Source: Planktothrix rubescens CCAP 1459/22
Lineage (GTDB): Bacteria; Cyanobacteriota; Cyanobacteriia; Cyanobacteriales; Microcoleaceae
Direction of reading: 5' to 3'
NCBI GenBank assembly: GCA_904830895.1
Contig: LR882958.1
Location: forward strand, 3,860,001 to 3,924,000
Length of the DNA: 64,000 nucleotides
Positions 27,238 to 36,182 of the stretch are shown here, piece by piece. Both the position numbers and the translations under genes were made by a program. Numbering within the stretch: position 1 is the stretch's first letter; each line of letters opens with the position of its first letter. Below the pieces are notes generated by a model, which did not search any database, was not told where the DNA came from, and saw only the letters and a list, made by a program, of their open reading frames with translations.

Positions 27238-27540
27238 TAATTGACTAAAAAATCAAGAGTAGGTACGCACGACCCCCACCAGCGTATACTTAAATTATAG
27301 CACCTAAAAATTATTCGTGTCAACCTTGTTTAAAATTTGCTTTAATTCTACCCAAAAACTCAGGGGCGGAAAATTCATCAAAGTCTGTAATCCTATAGAT
27401 AAAGGGTTTTATCTATAATTGATTAAAAAGTCAAGCGTAAAGCCATGCTCCTGCATACAGCATTTGCTAAAATTATAGCAAAATGGATTTGTTATTGTCA
27501 ACCCCTGGAAAAATTTGATTTAATTCCTATTATTAAAAAG
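27238..27540. repeat. two divergent copies of a structured intergenic element
   Basis: Copy 1 (27238-about 27355) and copy 2 (27416-about 27540) share TTGAYTAAAAARTCAAG, then a hairpin, AAATTATAGCA, and a TGTCAACC...TTTAATTC tail. The hairpin arms differ in sequence but stay complementary: AGTAGGTACGC with GCGTATACT in copy 1, AGCGTAAAGC with GCATTTGCT in copy 2. Neither contains a credible ORF. Function unknown. The rest of the 27198-27655 gap holds only the leader of recG. Confidence 0.6.
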
Positions 27541-27655
27541 CTGAGTAGGAAGGTTAAAGAAAAGCTAAGTAAATCTCTGTGGTGCTGACAATACTGTATA
27601 TTATAATAGGCTGTGGTGAGTCACAAATACAGGGTAATTAGGAAGTTAGATTAAG

Positions 27656-30139
27656 ATGAAATCTTATCAACCAGACTGGTGGAGATTTAGTAAAGCGTTG
27701 TGCGTTGAAGCAGAACGGGGTTTTACAAATTTGCAGGGTAGTCAATATAAATTCCATGAATTTTTTTATGTGAGTTTAAAGGAATTGTTTGAAAATGCAC
27801 CGCCGGAGACCCAACAACGGTGTCAAGATTTGGCGGAGGATTTTTTGCGTTATCCTGAATTAAAATTAGAAGACCGCCAACATTTAATTGCAGATACGAG
27901 ACGGTTTTTGCTGCAATTACAACGGTTATTTGATTGTCGGAATCAGGTATCGAAAATTCGGGAAACGGAACAAGATCAAAAGCAAAATCAACAAACAGTT
28001 ACAAAGACAACTGGGATTACAGAACAGGCAAAGGTTGTTAATATATCCTTAGAACAATCCTTAGAAAAAATTATCGGGCCTAGAAATAGCGATCGCGTAG
28101 CAAAATTAGGGGTTTTAACCGTATTTGATTTACTGTATTATTATCCCAGGGATCATATTGACTACGCCCGACAGGTCAAAATTAATGAACTAGAACCTGG
28201 GGAAACCGTCACCTTAATTGCTCAGGTAAAACGGTGTAATTGTTTTAGTAGTCCTCGGAATAAAAAATTAACCATATTAGAATTAGTATTAAGCGATAAT
28301 ACCGGACAGCTTAAAATTAGTCGATTTTATGCTGGAAATAGATATAGTAGTAAAGGTTGGCAACATCAACAAAAAAATAATTATGCAACCGGGGCGTTAA
28401 TTGCAGCATCAGGTTTAGTCAAAAAAAATCAATATGGAATTACCTTAGATAACCCGGAATTAGAAGTTTTAGATGATGCCGGGGGTCAAATTGAATCAAT
28501 GAAAATCGGGCGACTTTTACCTGTGTATCCGTTATCGGATGGGGTCGGGGCGGATGTAGTTAGAAAAGCGGTAATTGCAGCTTTACCTGCGGCGAAACAA
28601 TTGGCAGATGCCTTACCCGAAGAAGTATTAAATCAATATCAATTAATTGGGTTAACTAATGCCATTGAGAATATCCATTTTCCTCCAGACCGAGATTGTT
28701 TATCGGCGGCGAGACGGCGGTTAGTGTTTGATGAATTTTTCTATTTACAGTTAGGATTATTAACCCGAAGACAACAACAGAAACAGGTTGAAACCAGTGC
28801 AGTTTTAGCACCCAAGGGAAAATTAATTGATGAATTTTATCAGATGTTACCGTTTAAATTAACCAATGCTCAAAATCGGGTAATTCAAGAAATTCTCCAA
28901 GATTTATATTCTCCTGAACCGATGAATAGATTAGTTCAAGGAGATGTAGGAGCAGGGAAAACTGTAGTGGCGGTGGTGGCAATGTTAGCGGCAATTCAAG
29001 CCGGATATCAAGCCGCATTAATGGCCCCGACGGAAGTTTTAGCCGAACAACATTATCGAAAATTAGTCGAGTGGTTTAATTTAATGCACCTACCTGTAGA
29101 ATTATTAACAGGTTCAACAAAAGTTGGCAAACGACGTCAAATTCATGCCCATTTAGAAACGGGAGAATTGCCTGTTTTAGTCGGAACCCATGCCTTAATT
29201 CAAGATCAGGTTAATTTTCATCGTTTGGGGTTAGTAGTGATAGATGAACAACATCGGTTTGGAGTTCAACAACGAGCTAGATTACAACAAAAAGGAGAAT
29301 CTCCCCACGTTTTAACCATGACGGCGACGCCCATTCCCCGAACATTAGCCTTAACCTTACATGGGGATTTAGATGTGAGTCAAATTGATGAACTTCCCCC
29401 CGGTCGCCAACCAATTCAAACTACAATTTTAAACGGAAAACAACGACGGGATGCCTATGATTTAATTCAGCGCGAGGTAGCAAAAGGCAGACAGGTTTAT
29501 GTGGTGTTACCGTTAATTGAAGAATCGGAAAAATTAGATGTTAAATCGGCGGTGGAGGAACATCAAAAATTACAGTCTAAGATTTTTCCTGAGTTTAAAA
29601 TTGGGTTGCTCCATGGTCGAATGAGTAGCGCGGAAAAAGATCAAGCTATTACTCTATTTCGGGATAGAGAAACCCAAATTCTGGTGTCAACAACGGTGGT
29701 GGAAGTGGGGGTTGATGTTCCCAATGCCACGGTGATGTTAATTGAAAATGCAGAACGATTTGGATTATCTCAGGTGCATCAATTACGGGGTAGGGTGGGT
29801 CGTGGAAAAGATAAATCCTATTGTTTATTAATGTTAGGAGGTTCTACCCCGGAAGCGCGACAAAGGTTACAGGTTTTGGAACAATCTCAGGATGGGTTTT
29901 TGATTGCAGAAATGGATTTACAATTGCGGGGGCCAGGACAGGTTTTGGGTACTCGTCAGTCGGGTTTACCGGATTTTGCTTTAGCGAGTTTAGTCGAGGA
30001 TCAGGAGGTGTTACAATTAGCTAGGGATGCCGCCCAAAAGGTATTAAAAAAAGATCCAAAGTTACAGGGTTTACCTTTAATGCGGGATGAATTAAATCGT
30101 CGTTATATTAAGATTATGGGAGGCAGCATTTTAACCTAA
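27656..30139 (+). CDS. recG: ATP-dependent DNA helicase RecG
   Basis: An 827-residue RecG. About 130 N-terminal residues precede the wedge domain (GVLTVFDLLYYYPRDHIDYA), as is usual in cyanobacteria. The helicase core has motif I QGDVGAGKTVVA, motif II VVIDEQHRFGV, motif III MTATPIPRTLA and motif VI QLRGRVGRG. It remodels stalled replication forks and Holliday junctions. ATG 27656 has AGGAAG upstream. Confidence 0.96.
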   Translation: MKSYQPDWWRFSKALCVEAERGFTNLQGSQYKFHEFFYVSLKELFENAPPETQQRCQDLAEDFLRYPELKLEDRQHLIADTRRFLLQLQRLFDCRNQVSKIRETEQDQKQNQQTVTKTTGITEQAKVVNISLEQSLEKIIGPRNSDRVAKLGVLTVFDLLYYYPRDHIDYARQVKINELEPGETVTLIAQVKRCNCFSSPRNKKLTILELVLSDNTGQLKISRFYAGNRYSSKGWQHQQKNNYATGALIAASGLVKKNQYGITLDNPELEVLDDAGGQIESMKIGRLLPVYPLSDGVGADVVRKAVIAALPAAKQLADALPEEVLNQYQLIGLTNAIENIHFPPDRDCLSAARRRLVFDEFFYLQLGLLTRRQQQKQVETSAVLAPKGKLIDEFYQMLPFKLTNAQNRVIQEILQDLYSPEPMNRLVQGDVGAGKTVVAVVAMLAAIQAGYQAALMAPTEVLAEQHYRKLVEWFNLMHLPVELLTGSTKVGKRRQIHAHLETGELPVLVGTHALIQDQVNFHRLGLVVIDEQHRFGVQQRARLQQKGESPHVLTMTATPIPRTLALTLHGDLDVSQIDELPPGRQPIQTTILNGKQRRDAYDLIQREVAKGRQVYVVLPLIEESEKLDVKSAVEEHQKLQSKIFPEFKIGLLHGRMSSAEKDQAITLFRDRETQILVSTTVVEVGVDVPNATVMLIENAERFGLSQVHQLRGRVGRGKDKSYCLLMLGGSTPEARQRLQVLEQSQDGFLIAEMDLQLRGPGQVLGTRQSGLPDFALASLVEDQEVLQLARDAAQKVLKKDPKLQGLPLMRDELNRRYIKIMGGSILT

Positions 30140-30171
30140 ACTCTTTCTATTACCCATTACCTATCACGGAT

Positions 30172-30336
30172 TTAAAAGGATTACGCAGATTAACACAGAT
30201 TAAAATCCGTGAAATCTGAACACTGATTAAAAGGATTACGCAGATTAACACAGATTAAAATCCGTGAAATCTGAACACTGATTAAACGGATTACGCAGAT
30301 TAACACAGATTAAAATCCGTGAAATCCTCTTAAATC
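30172..30336. repeat. three tandem copies of a 55-bp repeat
   Basis: The unit beginning TTAAAAGGATTACGCAGATT recurs at 30172, 30227 and 30282 with a period of exactly 55 bases and almost no change. Each unit has a partial inverted repeat (ACACAGATTAAAATCCGTG). It fills the gap between recG and the second surE. Confidence 0.9.
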
Positions 30337-30361
30337 CGTGTTCCCTATTCCCTTAAAAAAA

Positions 30362-31039
30362 ATGAAAATAGTATTAACAAATGATGATGGTATTGATGCA
30401 CCCGGAATTAAAGCGTTAGGGGAGGCGATTTCTGGGGAAAAAATCTGGATTGCTCCTGAAAAAGAATATTCTCAATGTGGGCATCAAGTGACGACCAATC
30501 AAGGAATTAAGGTAGAAAAACGTTCAGAAATTGAATATGCAATTGGGGGAACTCCCGCCGATTGTATTCGGTTAGCGGTGTCCCATCTTTGTCCTGATTT
30601 AAGTTGGGTAATTTCGGGGATTAATTCGGGGGGAAATATGGGGGTTGATGTTTATATTTCTGGGACGGTGGCGGCAGTTAGGGAAGCAGCAATTCAAGGA
30701 ATTCCGGGGATAGCTTTATCCCAATATCGTAAAAAAGGAAAACCCGTAAATTGGAAAACGGCAACCCGTTGGGCAAGTTTAGTGTTAAATGAATTAATGA
30801 AACATCCTCCGCAACAGGGGTATTTTTGGAATGTTAATTTTCCCTATTTGGAACCGGAAGACCCTGACCCAGATATGGTATTTTGTAAATTAGGAACCCA
30901 ATCTTTGCCGATTAATTATAGAATAGAAGGGGACTATTTTCATTATCATGGAAATTATAGCGATCGCCTTTATGAAGTGGGAACGGATGTAGAAGTGTGT
31001 TTTCGTGGTAAAATAGCTGTGAGTTTAATTAAATTGTAG
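30362..31039 (+). CDS. surE: 5'-nucleotidase SurE (second copy)
   Basis: A 225-residue SurE starting MKIVLTNDDGIDAPGIKALG, with GGTPADCIRLAV and SGINSGGNMGVDVYISGTVAA. It is shorter and divergent from the copy at 11520. The start is ATG 30362; the frame upstream enters the tandem repeat and is not credible. Both copies keep the metal ligands, so both are probably active, perhaps with different substrates. Confidence 0.92.
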   Translation: MKIVLTNDDGIDAPGIKALGEAISGEKIWIAPEKEYSQCGHQVTTNQGIKVEKRSEIEYAIGGTPADCIRLAVSHLCPDLSWVISGINSGGNMGVDVYISGTVAAVREAAIQGIPGIALSQYRKKGKPVNWKTATRWASLVLNELMKHPPQQGYFWNVNFPYLEPEDPDPDMVFCKLGTQSLPINYRIEGDYFHYHGNYSDRLYEVGTDVEVCFRGKIAVSLIKL

Positions 31040-31057
31040 GTGAGGGGTCAAGATTAA

Positions 31058-31092
31058 TTGAACCACAAAGACTCAAAGACACAAAGAGGTTA
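31058..31092. repeat. AACCACAAAGAC repeat
   Basis: AACCACAAAGACTCAAAGAC followed by ACAAAGAGG. Related tracts lie at 14133-14161 (ACCACAAAGACACGGAGGCA) and 56242-56272 (ACACAAAGGCACTAAGACAC). It is a dispersed intergenic repeat, here in the 213-base gap before ho1. Confidence 0.7.
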
Positions 31093-31252
31093 GAAATTTA
31101 ACCGGCTGGTTGGTATCATGGGTGAATGTGACAATTCTTAACACCATTTATCATGAAATTAGTTTAATATCAAAAATTAGGTGGTTTTTCTAGGTGCTGT
31201 GATTAGTAAGACGCCTATTTGTTGAATTTAGCTTTGGGATTAAAATTTTAGT

Positions 31253-31975
31253 ATGAGCGTTAACTTAGCAACCCAACTGCGAGAAGGCACGAAGAAGTCT
31301 CACACAATGGCGGAAAACGTTGGTTTTATCAAGTGCTTTTTAAAGGGTACGGTAGAAAAAACGTCTTACCGGAAATTGGTGGGTAATCTCTATTTTGTTT
31401 ACTCCGCAATGGAAGAAGAAATGGAGCGCCACCGTAACCATCCAATTTTATCTAAATTGTATTTTCCTGAACTGAATCGCAAACAAAGTTTAGAGCAGGA
31501 TTTATACTTTTATCATGGTGCAAATTGGAAAGAAGAAGTACAATCTTCTGAAACAACAAAAGCTTATGTTGCTCGAATTCGAGAAATCTCCAATTCTGAA
31601 CCCGAATTGTTAATTGCACATCTCTATACTCGCTATTTAGGGGATTTGTCCGGGGGGCAAATTCTTAAGGGAATTGCTCAAAATGCGATGAACTTACAGG
31701 ATGGACAAGGAACTCAGTTTTACGAGTTTAATGATATTCCCGACGAAAAAGCGTTTAAGGTCAATTATCGTCAACAAATGGATAGCGTTGATATTGACCA
31801 AGAAATGGCAACTCGCATTGTTGATGAAGCCAATGATGCGTTTGGGATGAACATGAAAATGTTCAATGAATTAGAGGGGAATTTAGTTAAAGCTATTGGT
31901 CAAATGTTATTCAATACCTTAACTCGTCGCCGGACAAAAGGGACAACGGAAGGGTTAGCAACCGCCGCCGAATAA
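31253..31975 (+). CDS. ho1: heme oxygenase 1
   Basis: A 240-residue heme oxygenase. The proximal His is in LREGTKKSHTMAENVGFIK, and the distal helix has the YTRYLGDLSGGQ motif. It opens heme to biliverdin with ferredoxin electrons, the first step to phycobilins. It begins a tetrapyrrole gene group; hemJ, hemN and a second heme oxygenase lie on the opposite strand next to it. The C-terminal tail past residue 220 is basic. Confidence 0.97.
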   Translation: MSVNLATQLREGTKKSHTMAENVGFIKCFLKGTVEKTSYRKLVGNLYFVYSAMEEEMERHRNHPILSKLYFPELNRKQSLEQDLYFYHGANWKEEVQSSETTKAYVARIREISNSEPELLIAHLYTRYLGDLSGGQILKGIAQNAMNLQDGQGTQFYEFNDIPDEKAFKVNYRQQMDSVDIDQEMATRIVDEANDAFGMNMKMFNELEGNLVKAIGQMLFNTLTRRRTKGTTEGLATAAE

Positions 31976-32054
31976 TCAGTTAAAATACGGAAGATTCAAT
32001 TAATTTCATCCTGAACGCGAGAATTTGCCTTGTGTTCGGGATTTTGTGGTTTTG

Positions 32055-32092
32055 AACTACCTACACTTACTCGTAGAGAAGTGTGGGTAGTT
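32055..32092. terminator. palindrome between convergent ho1 and hemJ
   Basis: AACTACCTACACTT (32055-32068) is complementary to AAGTGTGGGTAGTT (32079-32092). Placed between two convergent genes, it can stop both transcripts. The sequence TGAACTACCTACACTTACT is very like TGAACTACCCACACTGACT at the right end of the TnpB element near 56920, so it may be a relic of such an end. Confidence 0.6.
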
Positions 32093-32107
32093 TAGTTGAC
32101 TATCGGC

Positions 32108-32665
32108 TTACTGACTAACAACTTGCTGGGTGTTTTTTTGTCTATGGAAGGCATAGAGTTGAAAGAAAACAATCATCCCTACAATAAAACTACCCGTGAC
32201 AGCAACGGCTGTATTTAGGGGTAAACTATTTTTGAATACTGCTAGTAAAACAATCACCAATAAAAGTACCGTTGGGACTTCATTTAAACTGCGGAATTGT
32301 TGACTGGTGAATATAATTTTATTTGTGGCTAATTGTCGCATAATTCGACCACAATAAAAATGATAGGCGACTAAAACCGCAACTAATCCTAATTTGATAT
32401 GCAGCCACATATCTTGTAAAAGACTGGGTTGTGTAATTAAAAGGGCGATCGCCATCACCACCGTTACCACCATTCCAGGGGTTGTAATAATCCCATAAAG
32501 ACGCTTTTCCATCAATTCATATTGTTCTTTTAAAATGCTGCGGGCGGGCTCGGGTTTGTCTTCGGCTTCGGCGTGATAAACAAATAATCTCACCAAATAA
32601 AATAAACCCGCAAACCAGACAACCATTCCGATGATATGAAAGGATTTAAACCAAAAATAAGTCAT
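32108..32665 (-). CDS. hemJ: protoporphyrinogen IX oxidase HemJ
   Basis: A 185-residue membrane protein with four to five helices. The conserved His is in FWFKSFHIIGMVVWFAGLFYLVRLFVYH, and WLHIKLGLV with a second conserved His follows. HemJ is the usual protoporphyrinogen oxidase of cyanobacteria and binds heme b. It lies downstream of hemN on the same strand with a 70-base gap. Confidence 0.93.
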   Translation of the reverse strand: MTYFWFKSFHIIGMVVWFAGLFYLVRLFVYHAEAEDKPEPARSILKEQYELMEKRLYGIITTPGMVVTVVMAIALLITQPSLLQDMWLHIKLGLVAVLVAYHFYCGRIMRQLATNKIIFTSQQFRSLNEVPTVLLLVIVLLAVFKNSLPLNTAVAVTGSFIVGMIVFFQLYAFHRQKNTQQVVSQ

Positions 32666-32735
32666 AGATCCAATAAAATCCTCAACAATAAAGGTGGCTA
32701 TAAACTACCTTACTGGATTCTGGACAATCTGGCAA

Positions 32736-34121
32736 TTAAATCGCCCGGGATAATTTCTGTTGCTGTAGGGCGGGGGTATGGGTATCAAATAAAAAGGCAA
32801 TATTTCTAACTAAAAGTCTGCCTAGATTTGTCACCACAATGGAATCATAATTAGACTGAACTAAACCATCGGCAATTAAGGGACGCATGGCGATTAATTC
32901 CTGGGCAAAGTAACTGTCAAAATCCAGATGATATTTAGCTTCAATTTGAGATTTATCTAAGTAAAAACTAGACATAATTTGCATAATTACATCTCGTCTG
33001 AGCATATCATCTTTACTTAATTTAAACCCTTTACTGACAGGTAAAATTCCCTGATTAATGGCTTGATAATACTCTTTTAATCGTTTATGGTTTTGAGCAT
33101 AGATATCTTCTAACATACTAATAGAAGTTAACCCAAAGCCATATAATTCTGCTTCTGGTTGGGTTGTATATCCTTGAAAATTCCGTTTTAAAGATGAATT
33201 TTGTTGGGCGATCGCTAATTCATCATTGGGTTTCGCAAAGTGATCCATGCCAATAAAAACATAGCCATTATCAGTTAATTCTTGGATCGACATTTGCCAA
33301 ATTTCTAACTTTTTATGGGGTTGAGGTAAGGCAGATTCAGGAATATTTTTCTGTACGGGTTTCATCCAGGGAACATAGGCAAAGTTAAAAATAGCAATCC
33401 GATCAGGATCAAGTTTAATCGTCTTTTTAATGGTTTCTTTGAAGCTAGATAAAGTTTGATAGGGTAAGCCATAAATTAAGTCCACATTCACACTTTCAAA
33501 CCCAGCTTCCTTAATCCAATCCATCACATCAAATAACAGAGCTTCCGGCTGCACTCTATTAACAGCTTCTTGCACCTGGGGATTAAAGTCTTGAATCCCA
33601 AAACTAATCCGATTAAACCCAATTTGTTTTAGAAAAAAGATATAGTTTTTATCGACATAGCGCGGATTGATTTCAATTGAAATTTCAGCTTTTTCGTCAA
33701 AAGTAAACTGTTTATTAATTGTTTCCCATAGGGATTCAACCTGTTCTAAGGATAGGTAATTGGGTGTACCACCGCCCCAATGCAGTTGGGTAACTGGGCG
33801 CCGAGTATCAATAAACTGAGCAGTGAATTCAATTTCTTTTGACAAATATTCGATGTAAGTTTTAGCTGCATTTTTATTATTAGAAACAATCACATTACAG
33901 CCACAGAAATAACAAGCTGTCTGGCAAAAAGGAATATGGAAATAGAGAGATAAGGGAGATTGGCGTTGATTAGATTCAGTTATGGAAAATTCCCAATCTA
34001 AGGGCGTAAATTCATCTTTTAATTCTGTAGCTGGTGGATAACTGGTATAACGGGGAACGGCATTCCCATATTTTTCAATTAAATCAAAATCAAACGCCAC
34101 ATTTGCAACCGAAAAAACCAT
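32736..34121 (-). CDS. hemN: oxygen-independent coproporphyrinogen III oxidase
   Basis: A 461-residue radical-SAM enzyme. The cluster motif is YFHIPFCQTACYFCGC (CxxxCxxC plus the next Cys), followed by LHWGGGTPNYLS and GFNRISFGIQDF. It decarboxylates coproporphyrinogen III without oxygen. It lies 50 bases downstream of the second heme oxygenase gene on the same strand. In Synechocystis-type cyanobacteria, hemN, ho2 and chlAII are grouped and induced at low oxygen; the arrangement here is similar. Confidence 0.96.
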   Translation of the reverse strand: MVFSVANVAFDFDLIEKYGNAVPRYTSYPPATELKDEFTPLDWEFSITESNQRQSPLSLYFHIPFCQTACYFCGCNVIVSNNKNAAKTYIEYLSKEIEFTAQFIDTRRPVTQLHWGGGTPNYLSLEQVESLWETINKQFTFDEKAEISIEINPRYVDKNYIFFLKQIGFNRISFGIQDFNPQVQEAVNRVQPEALLFDVMDWIKEAGFESVNVDLIYGLPYQTLSSFKETIKKTIKLDPDRIAIFNFAYVPWMKPVQKNIPESALPQPHKKLEIWQMSIQELTDNGYVFIGMDHFAKPNDELAIAQQNSSLKRNFQGYTTQPEAELYGFGLTSISMLEDIYAQNHKRLKEYYQAINQGILPVSKGFKLSKDDMLRRDVIMQIMSSFYLDKSQIEAKYHLDFDSYFAQELIAMRPLIADGLVQSNYDSIVVTNLGRLLVRNIAFLFDTHTPALQQQKLSRAI

Positions 34122-34171
34122 TGATTTATTCTCCCTAATTAGTTATAATGGTAGATGGTAAATAGACAAAA

Positions 34172-34819
34172 TTAAACAGTTGCTGGAGTTGGAATTTCTC
34201 CTAAATCTCGCAGCATGGCAATATTCAGGACAAAGGCGTTATTAGCTTCGGCGACAATTTGATCTTGGAGTTTTTCACTTAAGACTAATTCATTCAATCT
34301 TTGACGATAGAGGTTTTTAAATTCATTGATATCAGGAATTTGATCAAATTCATAAAAACAAATCCCTTGATGTTCCTCTAAATTAAAGACAGATTGGACG
34401 ATTTTTTTCAAACTTTGCCCCCCAGATAAATCACCCATATAACGAGTATAGGAGTGGGCAATTAATAAGGTGGATTCGGTACCAGAAAGTTCACGAAGTC
34501 GGGAAACATAAGATTGGGCGGCGGGAGAAGCGGTAATATTATCGGGCCAATGTTCTCCATAATAAAAGTTTAAGTCTTTCTCTAAATTAGCTTTGCGGTT
34601 GAGTTCAGGGAAATAAATTTTGCTAATATTGGGATGGGTTTGATGGGATTGTAATTCCGCTTCTAATTGGCTATAAACAAAATATAAATTACTCAAAAGT
34701 TGACAAAAAGATTCTCTACTAATACCCCCAGATAAAAAGTTTCTCATAAATCCGGTATGTTCGGCATTACTATGAGATTGTTGGGTTCCGATTTTGAGTT
34801 TTTCAGCTAAGTTTGTCAT
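34172..34819 (-). CDS. ho2: heme oxygenase 2
   Basis: A 215-residue heme oxygenase with KIGTQQSHSNAEHTGFMRNF (proximal His) and YTRYMGDLSGGQ. It is clearly a paralog of ho1 at 31253, about half identical by eye. I place the start at ATG 34819 (MTNLAEKLKIG); the frame extends 27 codons upstream without family support. Its pairing with hemN and the divergent cyclase suggests the micro-oxic form. Confidence 0.95.
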   Translation of the reverse strand: MTNLAEKLKIGTQQSHSNAEHTGFMRNFLSGGISRESFCQLLSNLYFVYSQLEAELQSHQTHPNISKIYFPELNRKANLEKDLNFYYGEHWPDNITASPAAQSYVSRLRELSGTESTLLIAHSYTRYMGDLSGGQSLKKIVQSVFNLEEHQGICFYEFDQIPDINEFKNLYRQRLNELVLSEKLQDQIVAEANNAFVLNIAMLRDLGEIPTPATV

Positions 34820-35044
34820 GGTTTTAGAGATAAATAAGATTAAATTTTTCCTAAGACTAAAAACAGGAGAAATGGCAAGCCGAGGTTTGGTTTTCTCCAC
34901 TTGAATGAATGTATCACTATATCACTGATTAGTTATATGGTCGTTACAATTCTTTACTCACGGGGGAATTTTGGGGAAACCCCTAGACAAAACAAAAATT
35001 ATATAGTTCAATAACTAGATAGTAATATTTAAGGACTCGCAGCG
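34820..35044. promoter_or_regulatory. divergent promoter region between ho2 and acsF
   Basis: This 225-base region must drive both ho2-hemN and acsF. A near-perfect inverted repeat, ATATAGTTCAATAACTAGAT (35001-35020, arms TAGTT/AACTA), lies 25 bases before the acsF start. A related GATTAGTTAT occurs near 34926. This could be an operator for a MarR-type regulator such as ChlR, which controls similar genes elsewhere; that link is inferred. Confidence 0.5.
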
Positions 35045-36121
35045 ATGGTAAATACTATCCAAAACCCCGAAACTCAAGGACTGCGCCCCGGGATTAAAAA
35101 TCCGGTTCAAGAGACGTTGCTGACCCCTCGCTTCTATACGACCGACTTTGACGCGATGGCGAATATGGACTTATCTAGTTGTGAGGAGGAATTTTCGGCG
35201 GTTTTAGAGGAGTTGCGGGCGGACTATAACCGTCACCATTTTGTTCGGGATGAACAATTTGACCAAAGTTGGGAACAAATTGACCAGAGAACCCGCCTAG
35301 CGTTTGTTGACTTTTTAGAAAGGTCTTGTACCTCTGAATTTTCTGGTTTTTTATTATTTAAAGAGTTATCTCGTCAACTGAAAAATCGCAACGCTTTATT
35401 ATCAGAAGCGTTTCATTTATTAGCTAGAGATGAAGCTCGTCATGCGGGGTTTATTAATAAGGCGATGTCGGATTTTAATTTATCCTTAGATTTAGGCTAT
35501 TTAACTAAAAACCGGACTTATACTTTCTTTAAACCGGAGTGGATTATTTTCGCGGTTTATTTATCGGAAAAAATTGGTTATTGGCGCTATATTACGGTGT
35601 TTCGTCATTTAGAAAACCATCCCGAACATGAATATTATCCTTTATTCCGCTATTTTGAAAACTGGTGTCAGGATGAAAACCGTCATGGGGATTTCTTTAA
35701 GGTTTTATTGCGATCGCAGCCCAATATGTGGCAAACTTGGAAAGGTAGACTGTGGGCAAGGTTTTTCTTATTAACCGTGTTTGCAACCCATACTTTAACC
35801 GTGAATGAACGAGAAGATTTTTATGAAACTTTGGGGTTAGATGCAAAGGAATATAATCGTCATGTGGTGCGGAAAACTAATGAAACTTCCCTAAGAGCAT
35901 TTCCAGAGGTTTTAGATACAGAACACCCGGACTTTTTCCGTCGTTTAGAACAATGTTCTGAGAATAATGTGAAGAATCAAAAAATTAATGCTACCGAAAA
36001 ACCAAAATTGGTTAAATTCCTATTAAAATTACCCACTAATTGTTCAACTTTGTGGCATTTGCTAAGAATTTATTTAGCTAAACCCATTGATGCCGAAGCA
36101 TTACGGGCAGAAGTTCATTAA
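35045..36121 (+). CDS. acsF: Mg-protoporphyrin IX monomethyl ester oxidative cyclase
   Basis: A 358-residue diiron enzyme. The iron-binding ExxH motifs are LLARDEARHAGF and WCQDENRHGDFF. It forms the fifth ring of chlorophyll using oxygen. Cyanobacteria often have two versions; this one is divergent from ho2 and hemN, the arrangement of the low-oxygen form (ChlAII). Which form it is cannot be decided without the second gene. Confidence 0.95.
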   Translation: MVNTIQNPETQGLRPGIKNPVQETLLTPRFYTTDFDAMANMDLSSCEEEFSAVLEELRADYNRHHFVRDEQFDQSWEQIDQRTRLAFVDFLERSCTSEFSGFLLFKELSRQLKNRNALLSEAFHLLARDEARHAGFINKAMSDFNLSLDLGYLTKNRTYTFFKPEWIIFAVYLSEKIGYWRYITVFRHLENHPEHEYYPLFRYFENWCQDENRHGDFFKVLLRSQPNMWQTWKGRLWARFFLLTVFATHTLTVNEREDFYETLGLDAKEYNRHVVRKTNETSLRAFPEVLDTEHPDFFRRLEQCSENNVKNQKINATEKPKLVKFLLKLPTNCSTLWHLLRIYLAKPIDAEALRAEVH

Positions 36122-36137
36122 TATTTTTACGCAAAAC

Positions 36138-36173
36138 TAGGGTTTTATATATTGTGTTAAAACCCTATTTTTT
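36138..36173. terminator. bidirectional terminator after acsF
   Basis: TAGGGTTTTA and TAAAACCCTA flank a short loop and are followed by a T-run on the plus strand. It lies between the convergent acsF and pentapeptide-repeat genes. Confidence 0.8.
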
Positions 36174-36182
36174 AATCATAAA

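Noticed and set aside
30172-30336. CRISPR array
   Set aside because: The repeats are directly adjacent with no variable spacers; it is a plain tandem repeat.
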